Of a stretch of DNA of 64,000 bases, positions 1 to 8,162 are shown in pieces. Source of the DNA: Akkermansiaceae bacterium (lineage in GTDB: Bacteria; Verrucomicrobiota; Verrucomicrobiia; Verrucomicrobiales; Akkermansiaceae); contig JAGYIT010000007.1 of the NCBI GenBank assembly GCA_018402445.1, positions 372,001-436,000 on the forward strand. Reading direction: 5' to 3'. The notes beneath the pieces were generated by a model, which ran no database searches, had not been told where the DNA came from, and saw only the letters and a program-made list of their open reading frames with translations. Both the position numbers and the translations under genes were made by a program. Numbering within the stretch: the first letter of the stretch is position 1; the number at the start of each line of letters is the position of its first letter.

Positions 1-689
1 AGCACCGGGATCGCATCGCCTTCATCCGCATCGTATCGGGTCGCTTCGAGCGCGACATGGATGTCATCAACACCCGCACGGGCGCGACCATCCGCCTCGC
101 CAATTCGCAGCGTCTCTTCGCCCGCGAACGCGAAACGGTCGATGACGCCTTCGCCGGCGATGTGGTCGGTCTCGTCGGCAACTACGACCTACTCATCGGC
201 GACACACTTGCCTCCGCGCCGGATGTGAAATTCGACGAGATCCCGCGTTTCCCACCCGAGTGCTTTTCCTACCTCACCAACAAATCCACTGCAAAATACA
301 AGCGCTTCCAGAGCGGCCTTGAACAACTCCTAAAAGAGGGCGTTGCCTCGGAGTTCACCCTCCTCGACGCGCCCGCCACTTCCAACAGCATCCTGCTCGG
401 CGCGGTCGGCCCGCTCCAGTTCGAGGTACTCCAGCACCGCCTCGAAGGCGAATACGCCGCCGAGACCCGCATCGAATCCGCCGACTGGTCGATCGCCCGC
501 TGGCTCAAGCCGAAGGAGGGCGATCCGCTCGCCCCGGAAGCCCGCCCCGCGCTCTCCATGGGCACCGTCCTCGCCCGCGATCCCAACGGCTGGCTCACCG
601 CCCTTTTCCCCGGTGAGTGGGCCATGAAAACGTTCACCGAGAAAAACGAGGACTGGATCATCTCCGAACAGCCCTTCCCACCGCTGTGA
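1..689 (+). CDS. prfC: Peptide chain release factor 3 (RF3), C-terminal part, 5' truncated by window edge
   Basis: RF3 is the translational GTPase that recycles RF1/RF2 from the ribosome after termination. The reading frame is open from base 3, beginning HRDRIAFIRIVSG, which matches the start of the RF3 beta-barrel domain II; the GTPase domain lies outside the window. The remainder contains the RF3-typical stretches around GDVVGLVGNYDLLIGDT and GPLQFEVLQHRLEGEY, characteristic of the C-terminal domain III. The internal ATG at 57 is not the start. It ends at TGA 687-689 and is followed by a 44-base gap before an unrelated gene pair. Family assignment is firm; the missing half cannot be assessed. 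Confidence 0.95.
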   Translation, partial: HRDRIAFIRIVSGRFERDMDVINTRTGATIRLANSQRLFARERETVDDAFAGDVVGLVGNYDLLIGDTLASAPDVKFDEIPRFPPECFSYLTNKSTAKYKRFQSGLEQLLKEGVASEFTLLDAPATSNSILLGAVGPLQFEVLQHRLEGEYAAETRIESADWSIARWLKPKEGDPLAPEARPALSMGTVLARDPNGWLTALFPGEWAMKTFTEKNEDWIISEQPFPPL

Positions 690-733
690 AATCCTCGCTC
701 GCAATCGCCGCCGCCGTCAGGTAATTTCCTCCC

Positions 734-961
734 ATGAGCGAGATTCCCCGCATCATCAACATCGAGGAAACCATCGGGAAAACTGTGGGCAGGCGGCGTC
801 CTTCAAAAGATCCGTTCGTCTCCGTAAGCCGACTCCAAAAGACCGCTCACGATCTTCTCACCGCGTGCGGACACAGGGTCGGCAAAAAAGGTGTTTTCAG
901 ATTCAACAGCCAAGAGGAAGCAGACCTATGGTGGACGCAGAATACGATCCTGAAGAAATAG
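734..961 (+). CDS. Small protein overlapping a nucleotidyltransferase gene
   Basis: A 75-residue, basic protein with no signal peptide or membrane segment and no family I recognise. Its last 34 bases overlap the start of the nucleotidyltransferase gene in another frame, so the two are almost certainly translated together. That arrangement (short upstream protein overlapping a nucleotidyltransferase) resembles toxin-antitoxin pairs of the AbiE/MNT type, in which the short protein is the antitoxin; this is inference from layout only. The C-terminal half contains a WW pair in EEADLWWTQNT. Start at the ATG at 734 gives the longest frame. Confidence 0.6.
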   Translation: MSEIPRIINIEETIGKTVGRRRPSKDPFVSVSRLQKTAHDLLTACGHRVGKKGVFRFNSQEEADLWWTQNTILKK

Positions 962-1449
962 AACAGCCGGTTCCCAGGACACCATCCATGGAGGATTTGG
1001 TTGAGCTATGTAGGATACTCAACAAGAGTGATGCCAAGTATCTTGTCATCGGAGGTTTCGCGATCATCAGTTCAGGATATTTGAGGGTCACCCAAGATCT
1101 CGATTTCGTGATAGCCACCGATCTTGAAAACGAGGCGAAGGTCTATGCTGCCCTCGCCACCCTCCCGGATAAAGCCGTCCTTGAACTCAAGCCCGGTGAG
1201 GTCTCGCAATACACGGTCGTCCGCATCAACGACGAGATTACCGTCGATCTCATGGCCTCCGCGAGCGGCATCACTTACGAGGAGGCGAAAAATGACATCG
1301 TAATCCGGGAGATCAGCGGAATACCTATCCCATTCGCCTCACCCCGCCTCCTCTACCGAATGAAGGAAAAAACCTACCGCGAGAAAGACCGAGCCGACTT
1401 ACTTTTCCTTCGTACCCATTACGCCGAGGAAATCTTCGGAAAAGAGTAG
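928..1449 (+). CDS. Nucleotidyltransferase-fold protein (AbiEii/MNT-like)
   Basis: 173 residues when started at ATG 928, which is preceded by AGAGGAAG at a good distance; the longer frame from 865 is less likely because it lies wholly within the upstream gene. The segment YLVIGGFAIISSG followed by TQDLDFVIATD is the GG...DxD signature of the nucleotidyltransferase fold (metal-binding aspartates in DLD). A third acidic residue is likely in EITVDLMAS. Proteins of this size and pattern occur as AbiEii-type toxins or as small house-keeping nucleotidyltransferases. It overlaps a small upstream gene, supporting a two-gene toxin-antitoxin-like unit. Substrate unknown. Confidence 0.75.
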   Translation: MVDAEYDPEEIEQPVPRTPSMEDLVELCRILNKSDAKYLVIGGFAIISSGYLRVTQDLDFVIATDLENEAKVYAALATLPDKAVLELKPGEVSQYTVVRINDEITVDLMASASGITYEEAKNDIVIREISGIPIPFASPRLLYRMKEKTYREKDRADLLFLRTHYAEEIFGKE

Positions 1450-1452
1450 CTC

Positions 1453-1486
1453 GCTCTTCCTTGAAGTTTGAGTTTTGAAATTTGAA
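1453..1486 (+). repeat. Interspersed AT-rich short repeat, copy 1
   Basis: The sequence beginning GCTCTTCCTTGAAGTTTGAG and continuing into TTTTGAAATTTGAA reappears on the other strand at 16219-16252 with small differences (an extra G after CTT, TTAAA for TTGAG). It sits between the convergent ends of the nucleotidyltransferase and rhodanese genes and is far more AT-rich than its surroundings. Confidence 0.6.
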
Positions 1487-1490
1487 TGTT

Positions 1491-2018
1491 TCAAACCTCC
1501 AACCGATATCTCATCACCGACGCATCCACCTCCCGGCTCCACGCGTCGATGCCACCCGTCAGGCCGAAGGCATTGGCGATCCCGTGCCCCCGGAACCACG
1601 CGACCTGATCCAACACGTATCTCCCGGTGTGATCGTATAGCACCACCAGCCCGCCGGGTTTTTCCGCGAAAATTTTCTCCTGAAGCTCTTGGTGAAAAAA
1701 CTCCGCGCCCGTGATCTTCACCGCCTCATGCTCTTCACGCGTCCGCACATCCAACCACCGGATTTCCTCGCCGGCATCCATGCGCCGCTTCACCTCCGTA
1801 GGCGCGATGAGCATGGTGAGATCGTGCTCATGGCTTGCCAGTAAATGCGCCAGCACCTCCCCGGAATCGATCTCCGCCCGCTCACACAAAGCGGCCAGCG
1901 TTTCGCCCTCATCGAACGCGCAACTCTGGCAGCCGCCCAAATGATATCGAGCGAACAACGCCCGCCGCGCCCCCGGCATCGCCGCGATCAGCTCGCCCAT
2001 CTTCGTGTCCACATCCAT
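1491..2018 (-). CDS. Rhodanese-like protein with N-terminal DUF1858-type domain, catalytic Cys absent
   Basis: 175 residues from ATG at 2018 (MDVDTKMGELIAAMPGARR). The N-terminal 65 residues resemble DUF1858-type helical domains, including the GGCQSCAFDEGET segment with its CxxC. From about residue 80 a rhodanese domain follows: IRWLDVRTREEHE and, near the end, GLTGGIDAWS. The active-site loop that should read CxxGxR is YDHTGRY, so the sulfur-carrying cysteine is replaced by aspartate and sulfurtransferase activity is unlikely. A regulatory or binding role is more plausible. The gene is convergent with the nucleotidyltransferase pair. Confidence 0.8.
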   Translation of the reverse strand: MDVDTKMGELIAAMPGARRALFARYHLGGCQSCAFDEGETLAALCERAEIDSGEVLAHLLASHEHDLTMLIAPTEVKRRMDAGEEIRWLDVRTREEHEAVKITGAEFFHQELQEKIFAEKPGGLVVLYDHTGRYVLDQVAWFRGHGIANAFGLTGGIDAWSREVDASVMRYRLEV

Positions 2019-2040
2019 ATCCCCAGCCTCACCCCCCCTA

Positions 2041-2084
2041 TCCAATAATCAATCACCAATCTCCAATCTCCAATCTCCAATTCT
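2041..2084 (+). repeat. Heptamer tandem repeat (CCAATCT type)
   Basis: Directly upstream of the rhodanese gene the sequence runs in 7-base steps: CCAATAA, TCAATCA, then CCAATCT three times and CCAATTC. The same heptamer style recurs at 4090-4115 and more strongly at 4130-4266. Confidence 0.7.
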
Positions 2085-2100
2085 ACGCCTCCCGAACCCG

Positions 2101-2265
2101 ACACCCATCGAGCCGATCACACTCCAAACCGGCTTCGACAAAGCACAGCGGCATCTCGCAAAGCGCCTGGGCAAGGAAGAGGAGGAAGCTGAGCAGGCCG
2201 CCGGGTTGGAACCGCCGTTTCCATACGTCATGGCGAGGTTTGACGCGGAGTTTTTCGAGCTGTGA
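2101..2265 (+). pseudogene. Probable C-terminal remnant of an unrecognised gene
   Basis: Fifty-four codons with gene-like composition (TPIEPITLQTGFDKAQRH ... MARFDAEFFEL, stop at 2265). The frame upstream is just translated heptamer repeat, and no start codon is in a sensible place. It looks like the tail of a protein whose front was lost when the repeat region formed. No family recognised. Confidence 0.3.
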
Positions 2266-2518
2266 GTTGACCGAGATTCAGTTACCAGCACTGCCTGCTG
2301 CGCCGGAAAGGGTTGCTGACTGACGGCTTCAATCGGCCCCGGAATCCATCCGATCCCTAAGGTTTCGACCAAAATCTGGCATAGAAACCCTAGGAAATCC
2401 ATTTGGACGACGGTCGCAGCTTAGTTCGCGAATACACCTGATTGGTGAAAAGTGTGAAAAGCCCGCCCACAAAAAAATATTTGACAAAGTGGTTCGGAAT
2501 CTTCAGAACTTTTAACTT
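2266..2518 (+). promoter_or_regulatory. Intergenic region with imperfect inverted repeat and possible promoter
   Basis: No gene seen. CCTAAGGTTTC (2356-2366) and GAAACCCTAGG (2384-2394) form an 11-base inverted repeat with one mismatch and a 17-base loop. A TTGACA at 2481-2486, 33 bases before the start of the PEP-CTERM gene, could be a -35 element, though no good -10 box sits 17 bases downstream. Confidence 0.35.
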
Positions 2519-3514
2519 ATGAAAGCAAGCGTAATTCAAATCCTGTGTGGGGCGTCTATGGTATCCCTGTTTGTATTGTCTGCACCGCTCGCCCCAGCCG
2601 CCCTCGTCCTTGGGCAGTGGGACGCGAATAATCGAACAAGCACGGGGACCTTTTTAGGTGCGACCTCGGGCACGAATGCCGCCTCCGGAAGCGCTGCCGG
2701 GTATGGACAATCGAATCCGCCGGCCACGTTCTCATCGGTCGTGATCACCGGCACACCGACCGATCCGGGCACCGACCTCAGCGGCACGACCTATAATCTT
2801 GCCTACACTGTGAATCCGCCGCTGACGTCCGCCGCGAACAAGTCCATCGGAATGTCTTTCAAGGTTCCGACGACCGGCATGGCCGCCGGCGAAGCCGTGA
2901 AGCTCAGTTGGAGCCAGACGGTCGGCTTCCGGTCAAGCCGCTACTGGCAGCTGCTGGCGACCACTGACGGGACGAATTTCTCTCCGGTGCCGGTTGGTGT
3001 CGGCTCCTCGATCTCGACCACCGTCAACGGCTTCTCAGGCACCTCGGCCCCCTTTACACTGATCAGCGGCACGGCCAATGTGACGGTGAGCAGCACCGGG
3101 TTGATCGACTTTCGGACCATCGGTCTCAACTCGCTGTCACCGTCGAGTACGACCGCAGTTGCCCTGGATCCGTACGATGTGAGCTTCGTCAACAACATCC
3201 AGTTCACGCTCCCCACGGGCCAGGGTTTCGAGAACAACGCGAACTTCGGCTTTGCGATCGTGGGAGCATTCGATCCGAACTACGTGGGCTCTTTGGGGAC
3301 GGAAGGGCTACTCTCGAGCGTGGCGGGTACGAACTCTTTGGATGCCACCAACGGCTACAACCGCTCGGTCGGCTCCGGCGGCAGCATGCGGCTGGATATG
3401 GTGACCGTCTCGGCAGTGCCGGAGCCGGGTAGCCTATCGATCCTTGCAACTGGTGTCGCGATCCTCGTGGCCTTCCGCAGGCGCAACCACTGCTGTCCAA
3501 AAAGCCATTCGTGA
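2519..3514 (+). CDS. PEP-CTERM sorting-domain protein
   Basis: 331 residues. An N-terminal signal peptide (roughly residues 1-28, ending LAPAALV) leads to a Thr/Ser/Gly-rich secreted domain. The C-terminus carries the PEP-CTERM signal: VPEPGS, a hydrophobic stretch SILATGVAILVAF and the basic RRRN, recognised by exosortase, which anchors or releases such proteins at the outer surface. A short extra tail (NHCCPKSHS) follows the arginines, which is unusual because the signal normally ends there. The central domain has no family I recognise; PEP-CTERM proteins often contribute to extracellular matrix. No exosortase gene is in the window. Confidence 0.85.
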   Translation: MKASVIQILCGASMVSLFVLSAPLAPAALVLGQWDANNRTSTGTFLGATSGTNAASGSAAGYGQSNPPATFSSVVITGTPTDPGTDLSGTTYNLAYTVNPPLTSAANKSIGMSFKVPTTGMAAGEAVKLSWSQTVGFRSSRYWQLLATTDGTNFSPVPVGVGSSISTTVNGFSGTSAPFTLISGTANVTVSSTGLIDFRTIGLNSLSPSSTTAVALDPYDVSFVNNIQFTLPTGQGFENNANFGFAIVGAFDPNYVGSLGTEGLLSSVAGTNSLDATNGYNRSVGSGGSMRLDMVTVSAVPEPGSLSILATGVAILVAFRRRNHCCPKSHS

Positions 3515-3576
3515 GCTGAAGCGGCCTTGATTTCCCAGTTATGGGAGCTGCTCAGTCAGGATTTGCCCCCTTCCTC

Positions 3577-3712
3577 CGGTCTTCGCCGGCCTACTTCGCT
3601 GAAGCTGCGAAGGCTAAGAAGGCGTCCTCCTTCGCCGAGGCTTCCTCCTACGCGAGGGCTTCGGCGGACAAGACGGCGGTCAAGAAAGCTACGGCGGACA
3701 AGACGACAGGCA
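3577..3712 (+). repeat. Low-complexity intergenic repeat with CGGCGGACAAGACG units
   Basis: CGGCGGACAAGACG occurs at 3662-3675 and again at 3692-3705 (30-base spacing), within a block of related GAAGG/CTTCG words able to form several small hairpins (for example CTTCGCTGAAG). Both strands have spurious open frames here; their composition argues against real proteins. Confidence 0.5.
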
Positions 3713-3909
3713 GGTCGGTCCGACCCAATGGCTCTTTCAGCGGCCTCCCGCAGAAAACAAATAGGTAGCTTGAGTGGGTCACGGCTTCTCAGCCCGTTGC
3801 ATGAGTAAATTGACCGGGGCGGGACTGGCAGGTCTTTGGTAAAGCGACTCATTGCGGTGAAGTCTTTCGTCCCGTGAGTTGACGCGGCGGGCATGGGCAG
3901 GACACCCCC

Positions 3910-4032
3910 ATGCAGGCCACCGTTTACGCCAATCTCACCACTCGCAGGCTGACCACGACGCTTGGCGGCAGCGCGGTTTCGTTCCCTGCGTTCGTGCAGG
4001 GGGACAAGGAATTCTTTTTGGTTGAGAATTTC
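3910..4032 (+). pseudogene. Probable N-terminal remnant of an unknown gene
   Basis: The frame begins MQATVYANLTTRRLTTTLGG and has gene-like composition for about 41 codons, after which it runs into repeat sequence and low-complexity translation. It looks like the start of a gene whose remainder was lost at the repeat junction. The family is not identified. Confidence 0.3.
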
Positions 4033-4080
4033 CCAAAGGCCGCTGTCGGCATGCTAGAAGGGATGGGGGACCAGCCTCAC

Positions 4081-4266
4081 CCCCATTATCCAATATTCAA
4101 TCTCCAATCACCGCTCACTAGGGGTCAGGGGTCAGGGGCAGGGGTCAGGGATCAGGCAGATTCTTCGCGCCTCCTCTTCTGCCGCCCACTGCCCACCGCC
4201 CACCGCCCACCGCCCACCGATCCCCGATCCCCGATCCCCGATCCCCGATCACCGATCACCGATCAC
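4081..4266 (+). repeat. Heptamer tandem-repeat cluster (several unit types)
   Basis: Successive blocks share a 7-base period: GGGGTCA units (about 4130-4156, one interrupted), GCCCACC units (about 4191-4218), GATCCCC four times, then GATCACC three times up to 4266. The last unit abuts the stop codon of the ABC ATPase gene. A CCAATCT-type block (4090-4115) matches the one at 2041-2084. Resembles the heptameric short tandemly repeated repetitive sequences known from cyanobacteria. Confidence 0.8.
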
Positions 4267-5301
4267 CTAATATCTCCTCCCCACCTTCGCCACGACTTCC
4301 CATTCCTCCCCCACGCTCACCATGAAAGGCGCGTGGTGGCGCACCTCGACTTTGAGTGAGGTGTCCGTGCCACAGCGCAGGGTCACGTCTTGGTACCCGC
4401 CGCCGAAGCTGACCGTCTCCACCACGCCTGCCAGTCCGCCCGCGCCCGGACTCACCAGCTCCAGATCCTCCGGCCTGACCCATAGTCCCGACTCCCCGTT
4501 GCCCAATCCCGGCGGCCCCACATGGCATGTTACGCGCGCGCCGCCCGGCTGGCCGAGGCTGTTGAAGGGCAGGAAATTGCAGGTTCCGAAAAATGAGGCC
4601 ACATACGCGTTCGCCGGGGCGTGGTAAACCTCCGGCGGCGCGCCCGTCTGCTGCACCACTCCCTTGCGCAGCACCACGATCCCATCCGCCACCGCCAGCG
4701 CGTCGCCCGTGTCATGGGTCACGAACACCGCCGTCGTGCCCCGTTTTTTCAGGATCGCCCGGGTCTCGTCCCGCACGGCATGGCGCAACCTCGCGTCGAG
4801 GCTGCTGAACGGCTCGTCCATCAGCAGCAGGCGCGGATTCGGAGCCAACGCCCTCGCCAGCGCCACCCTCTGCCTTTCCCCGCCCGATAGCTCATGGGGA
4901 AAACGTTTCCCGAAGCCCTCCAGACCCACCAGTTCCATCAGCTCATCGAAAATCCGCCGCCGCTCCTCCGCAGGCAGCTTCCGCACCCCGAACAGCACGT
5001 TTTTATCCACCGTCAGATGCGGGAAAAGCGCGTGATGCTGGAACACCAGCCCGATGCCGCGCTTCTCGGGAGCCACCCCGCCGCCCGCCTCCGCGACCAC
5101 TTTTCCGTCCAGCAAAACCTCCCCGCCATCCATCTGCTCAAGCCCCGCCAGAATCCTCAGCAATGTCGTTTTCCCGCTCCCGCTCTCGCCCACCAGCGCC
5201 AGGATCTTGCCCTCGTTCACATCGAAGCTCACGCCCTTCACCGCCGCCTCATCGCTGCGGCGGTAGCGTTTCTCCACGTTCCTGACTTCGAGCAGTTTCA
5301 T
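4267..5301 (-). CDS. Iron(III)-type ABC transporter ATP-binding protein
   Basis: 344 residues from ATG 5301, which overlaps the permease stop codon (ATGA), so a coupled start; the seven-residue longer form is less likely. Walker A GESGSGKTT, Q-loop region LVFQHHALF, signature LSGGERQRVALARAL, Walker B LLLMDEPFSSLD and switch His in VFVTHD are all present. A C-terminal TOBE-like domain of about 100 residues follows, typical of the FbpC/PotA/CysA group. With the adjacent two-half permease and iron-type binding protein it completes an importer for ferric iron, or less likely thiamine or a polyamine. It energises uptake on the cytoplasmic face. Confidence 0.9.
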   Translation of the reverse strand: MKLLEVRNVEKRYRRSDEAAVKGVSFDVNEGKILALVGESGSGKTTLLRILAGLEQMDGGEVLLDGKVVAEAGGGVAPEKRGIGLVFQHHALFPHLTVDKNVLFGVRKLPAEERRRIFDELMELVGLEGFGKRFPHELSGGERQRVALARALAPNPRLLLMDEPFSSLDARLRHAVRDETRAILKKRGTTAVFVTHDTGDALAVADGIVVLRKGVVQQTGAPPEVYHAPANAYVASFFGTCNFLPFNSLGQPGGARVTCHVGPPGLGNGESGLWVRPEDLELVSPGAGGLAGVVETVSFGGGYQDVTLRCGTDTSLKVEVRHHAPFMVSVGEEWEVVAKVGRRY

Positions 5302-6902
5302 TTTTCGGAAAGGCGCATCCATCGTGTCAGCGGGATCAAACCCGCCAAGCTCAGCAACACCAAGCCCAAACCCGGCAGCGCCGCTTCCGCGAGCCGCCCC
5401 TCATCCGTCAGGCGATAGGTTCTTGTCGCCAACGTCTCGAAATCGAAGGGCCGCAGCACCAGGGTCAGCGTCAGTTCCTTGAAGACATCGATGAAACACA
5501 GCGTCGCCCCCGCCACCAGCGCCGGCCACACCAGCGGCAGATCCACGCGCCACAGCGCACCCAGCGGCCTTTCCCCCAGTACACGCGCCGCCTCCCGCAA
5601 GCTCCCGGGCAGCTTCTCGAACCCGGCCACCACCGGCTGGATGCCCACCGCGAGGAACCTCACCCAATACGCGATCATCAGCCCGCTCACCGAAGCGCTC
5701 AGCGCCAGTCCACCCGCGCCCGGCACGTTCCGGGAAACCCACACCACCACCGCCCCCACACCCACCGCCACTAGGGCGCTCGGAAATCCATAGCCCGCCA
5801 GCCCGATTTTTTGTGCCACCGTCACTGACCTCGATCCTAGCGCCCGCTGCCCCGCCACCAGTAAAAAAGCGGACGCCATCACCAGCAGCACCGCCCCGCC
5901 CGCCAGCGAAAACGAATGCCACGCCGCGCGTGCATGAGCCGCCCACTCCGCCGAGTCCCGCGATGCCCACGCCCAACCCGCCAGCCGCCAACCCGGCAGT
6001 AGAAAGCCCAGCGCGAATGGCACCAGACAAAGCCCCAACGCCCCCAGCCCCAGCCACCACGGAAGTTTCCGCCGACCCAAAATCCCCTCCGTCGCATCCG
6101 TCGCGAAACGCCTCCTGCCGCGCTGCCATCTCTCGAAAACCAGCCCCAAGCCCAGCATGACCAGCAGCACCATCGCCAGCCGCATCGCCACCACCGGCTC
6201 GCCCTCGCCCCATGCTCGGAAAATTCCGGGCGTCAGCGGCGTCAGCCCGAAGGCGCTCACCACCCCGTAATCGTTCATCGCTTCCATCGCCACCAGGCTC
6301 CCGCCCGCCACCAAGGCCGGCCTCGCCATCGGCGCGCCCACCGTGAAAAACGCCCTCAGCCCGCCCGCCCCCAGCAACCTCGCCGCCTCCAAAGCTCCCG
6401 CTGCCTGCCGCGAAAAAACCGCCAGGCAGCTCAGGAATACGTAGGGGAAAAGCGTCGTCCCCAGCACCCCCACCGCGAACACCCACGGAGCCAGTTCCTG
6501 CATTTTGAGAAACGCATCGATCCCCCAGTTCGTCCTGATCCAGACATAAAACGGGATCAGCCCCTCCAGCACATCCACATACGCCCCGGCCGCCACGAAG
6601 CCCGGCATCGCCATCGGCAGCATCAGCATCCACCGCATCGAGCGCCTCCCGGGAAAATCATACACGGAAACCACCCAAGCCGTCGGCACCCCCAGCACCA
6701 GCGCCAGCGAGACTACCGAAACGAGCAGCAGCAAAGTCTGCCTCACATGCCCCCACAGACGATTCTCCACCACATCCCCCCAGGCCTGCCCCACCTCACC
6801 CGTTGACCGCCAAGCCACCACCATCACCGGCAGCAAAACCAAAAGAGCCAGCGACCACGCCAGCCCACGGATCAGCCAACCATCCATCCCTTTCTCACGC
6901 AT
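5298..6902 (-). CDS. Iron(III)-type ABC transporter permease (fused double permease)
   Basis: 534 residues with about 12 hydrophobic segments in two homologous halves, the arrangement of FbpB/FutB-type permeases. Each half carries the EAA loop that docks the ATPase: GALEAARLLGAGGLRAFFTVGAP near residue 185 and SLREAARVLGERPLG near residue 440. It starts 4 bases after the binding-protein stop and ends in a 4-base overlap with the ATPase, so the three genes form one operon on the minus strand. Forms the transmembrane channel of the importer. The start could also be the internal ATG five codons in. Confidence 0.9.
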   Translation of the reverse strand: MREKGMDGWLIRGLAWSLALLVLLPVMVVAWRSTGEVGQAWGDVVENRLWGHVRQTLLLLVSVVSLALVLGVPTAWVVSVYDFPGRRSMRWMLMLPMAMPGFVAAGAYVDVLEGLIPFYVWIRTNWGIDAFLKMQELAPWVFAVGVLGTTLFPYVFLSCLAVFSRQAAGALEAARLLGAGGLRAFFTVGAPMARPALVAGGSLVAMEAMNDYGVVSAFGLTPLTPGIFRAWGEGEPVVAMRLAMVLLVMLGLGLVFERWQRGRRRFATDATEGILGRRKLPWWLGLGALGLCLVPFALGFLLPGWRLAGWAWASRDSAEWAAHARAAWHSFSLAGGAVLLVMASAFLLVAGQRALGSRSVTVAQKIGLAGYGFPSALVAVGVGAVVVWVSRNVPGAGGLALSASVSGLMIAYWVRFLAVGIQPVVAGFEKLPGSLREAARVLGERPLGALWRVDLPLVWPALVAGATLCFIDVFKELTLTLVLRPFDFETLATRTYRLTDEGRLAEAALPGLGLVLLSLAGLIPLTRWMRLSEK

Positions 6903-6906
6903 ACCG

Positions 6907-7932
6907 CTACTTCCACCCCGCCCGGTCGAAAAGTCGAGTCGCCGTAGCGGAAAGTTCGCCCAACCTCAGGAAACCCGCCTCATCCACCTTGAACGCCCCC
7001 CATTTTCCGACCTGTCCGCCGAGGCTCAGATCCATGGAAACCGGATGCTCGAAGCTCCCCTCCGCATAGATGTTCTGCACCTCCGGACTCACTAGGAACT
7101 CCAGATATTTCCGCCCCGCCTCCGCGTTCTTCGCGTGCTTGGTGATCCCCGCCGCGCTTACATTGCAATGCGTCCCGCGCCCCGATTGGTTCGGGAAAAC
7201 CAGCCTCACCGCCGCGCCCGCCTTGCGCTCCCCGGCGTCGGGTGAGTTCAGCAACATGCCCAGGTAATAGCTGTTCGTGATCGCCGCATCCGCCAGCCCG
7301 GCTGCCACCGCCTTGATCTGATCCCGATCCCCACCCTGCGGCGGCCTCGCGAGGTTCCGCGCCACGCCCTTCGCCCATTGCTCCGCCGCCTTCTCGCCCT
7401 CCGCCGCGATGATCGAGGCCAGCAGCGATTGGTTGTAGCCGCCCGTCGAGGAGCGCGCCAACACCCGCCCGCGCCATTCCGGCTTCGCCAGATCCGCGTA
7501 ATCCTTCACCTCGCCCTCCTTCACCCGGCCTTTCGCCACCACGATCCCGCGCGCCCTCAGCGTGAAAGGATACCAATGTCCCTGCGCGTCGCGCAAAGCT
7601 ACGGGGGTAGCCTTTTCCAGAACCCCGGATTTCACAGGCTGCAACAAACCATCCTCCACCGCACGCTGCATCCGCCCCGCATCCACCGTCACCAGCACAT
7701 CCGCCGGACTGTCCGCACCCTCGGACTTAAGCCGCTCGATCAACTGATCCGCTTCCGCGTTCACCACTTTCACCGCGATCCCCGTCTTCTCCGTGAACAA
7801 CGCGTTCACCTTCTGATCCACCTCGTAATGCCGGTGAGAGTATATATGCAGTGGCTCCGCCCCAAGAATCGCGCCCGCGCCGCAGAAGCCCACGGCACTC
7901 ATCAAAACCCACTTGTTGCGAATCAATCTCAT
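6907..7932 (-). CDS. Iron(III)-type ABC transporter substrate-binding protein
   Basis: 341 residues from ATG 7932, chosen because it begins a signal peptide (MRLIRNKWVLMSAVGFCGAG, cleavage near ILGAEP); the longer upstream frame lacks protein character. Features of the FutA/FbpA family: PLHIYSHRHYEVDQ at the start of the mature protein, the PADVLVTVDAGR segment, and a Tyr-Tyr pair in AITNSYYLG where these proteins bind iron. Periplasmic receptor for the importer. A perfect inverted repeat covers its start codon and may control translation or act as an operator. Confidence 0.9.
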   Translation of the reverse strand: MRLIRNKWVLMSAVGFCGAGAILGAEPLHIYSHRHYEVDQKVNALFTEKTGIAVKVVNAEADQLIERLKSEGADSPADVLVTVDAGRMQRAVEDGLLQPVKSGVLEKATPVALRDAQGHWYPFTLRARGIVVAKGRVKEGEVKDYADLAKPEWRGRVLARSSTGGYNQSLLASIIAAEGEKAAEQWAKGVARNLARPPQGGDRDQIKAVAAGLADAAITNSYYLGMLLNSPDAGERKAGAAVRLVFPNQSGRGTHCNVSAAGITKHAKNAEAGRKYLEFLVSPEVQNIYAEGSFEHPVSMDLSLGGQVGKWGAFKVDEAGFLRLGELSATATRLFDRAGWK

Positions 7933-7948
7933 TAGTGCGAAACTAATG
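7930..7948 (-). promoter_or_regulatory. Perfect 7-bp inverted repeat enclosing the binding-protein start codon
   Basis: On the minus strand CATTAGT-TTCGC-ACTAATG: 7-base arms, 5-base loop, with the final ATG being the start codon. A Shine-Dalgarno-like GAAAGGA lies immediately upstream of the hairpin, too far (about 16 bases) from the ATG unless the hairpin folds. It could be an RNA hairpin controlling translation or a DNA operator. Confidence 0.6.
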
Positions 7949-8162
7949 TCCTTTCGGCAACCGGCAAGCGCAAATCTTCGCTGCAGCTTGCAAACATTAC
8001 ACTGCGGATTCCCGAATGAGCCGACGCCCAAATGCGGTTTTCCGCTTCTTGGCATCCGGATATGTTCAACCGTTCTACCCCCTTGCCATCTGTTCAAGGA
8101 TTCGAGGAAATCGCTACAAATCGCGGCTTGCGGTGGCAGGATTGGCGTGGATACATTGCGGA

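Noticed and set aside
3527..3894. Open frames on both strands over the repeat block
   Set aside because: Their translations are low-complexity reflections of the repeat words (Arg/Pro- or Ala/Lys-rich) and lack start sites or any protein character.
4081..4266. CRISPR array in the repetitive region
   Set aside because: The repeats are 7-base head-to-tail units with no spacers and no cas genes.
8016..8162. Longer N-terminus for the exported protein at 8163
   Set aside because: The extra 49 residues put the hydrophobic signal sequence in the middle and have no protein-like composition.
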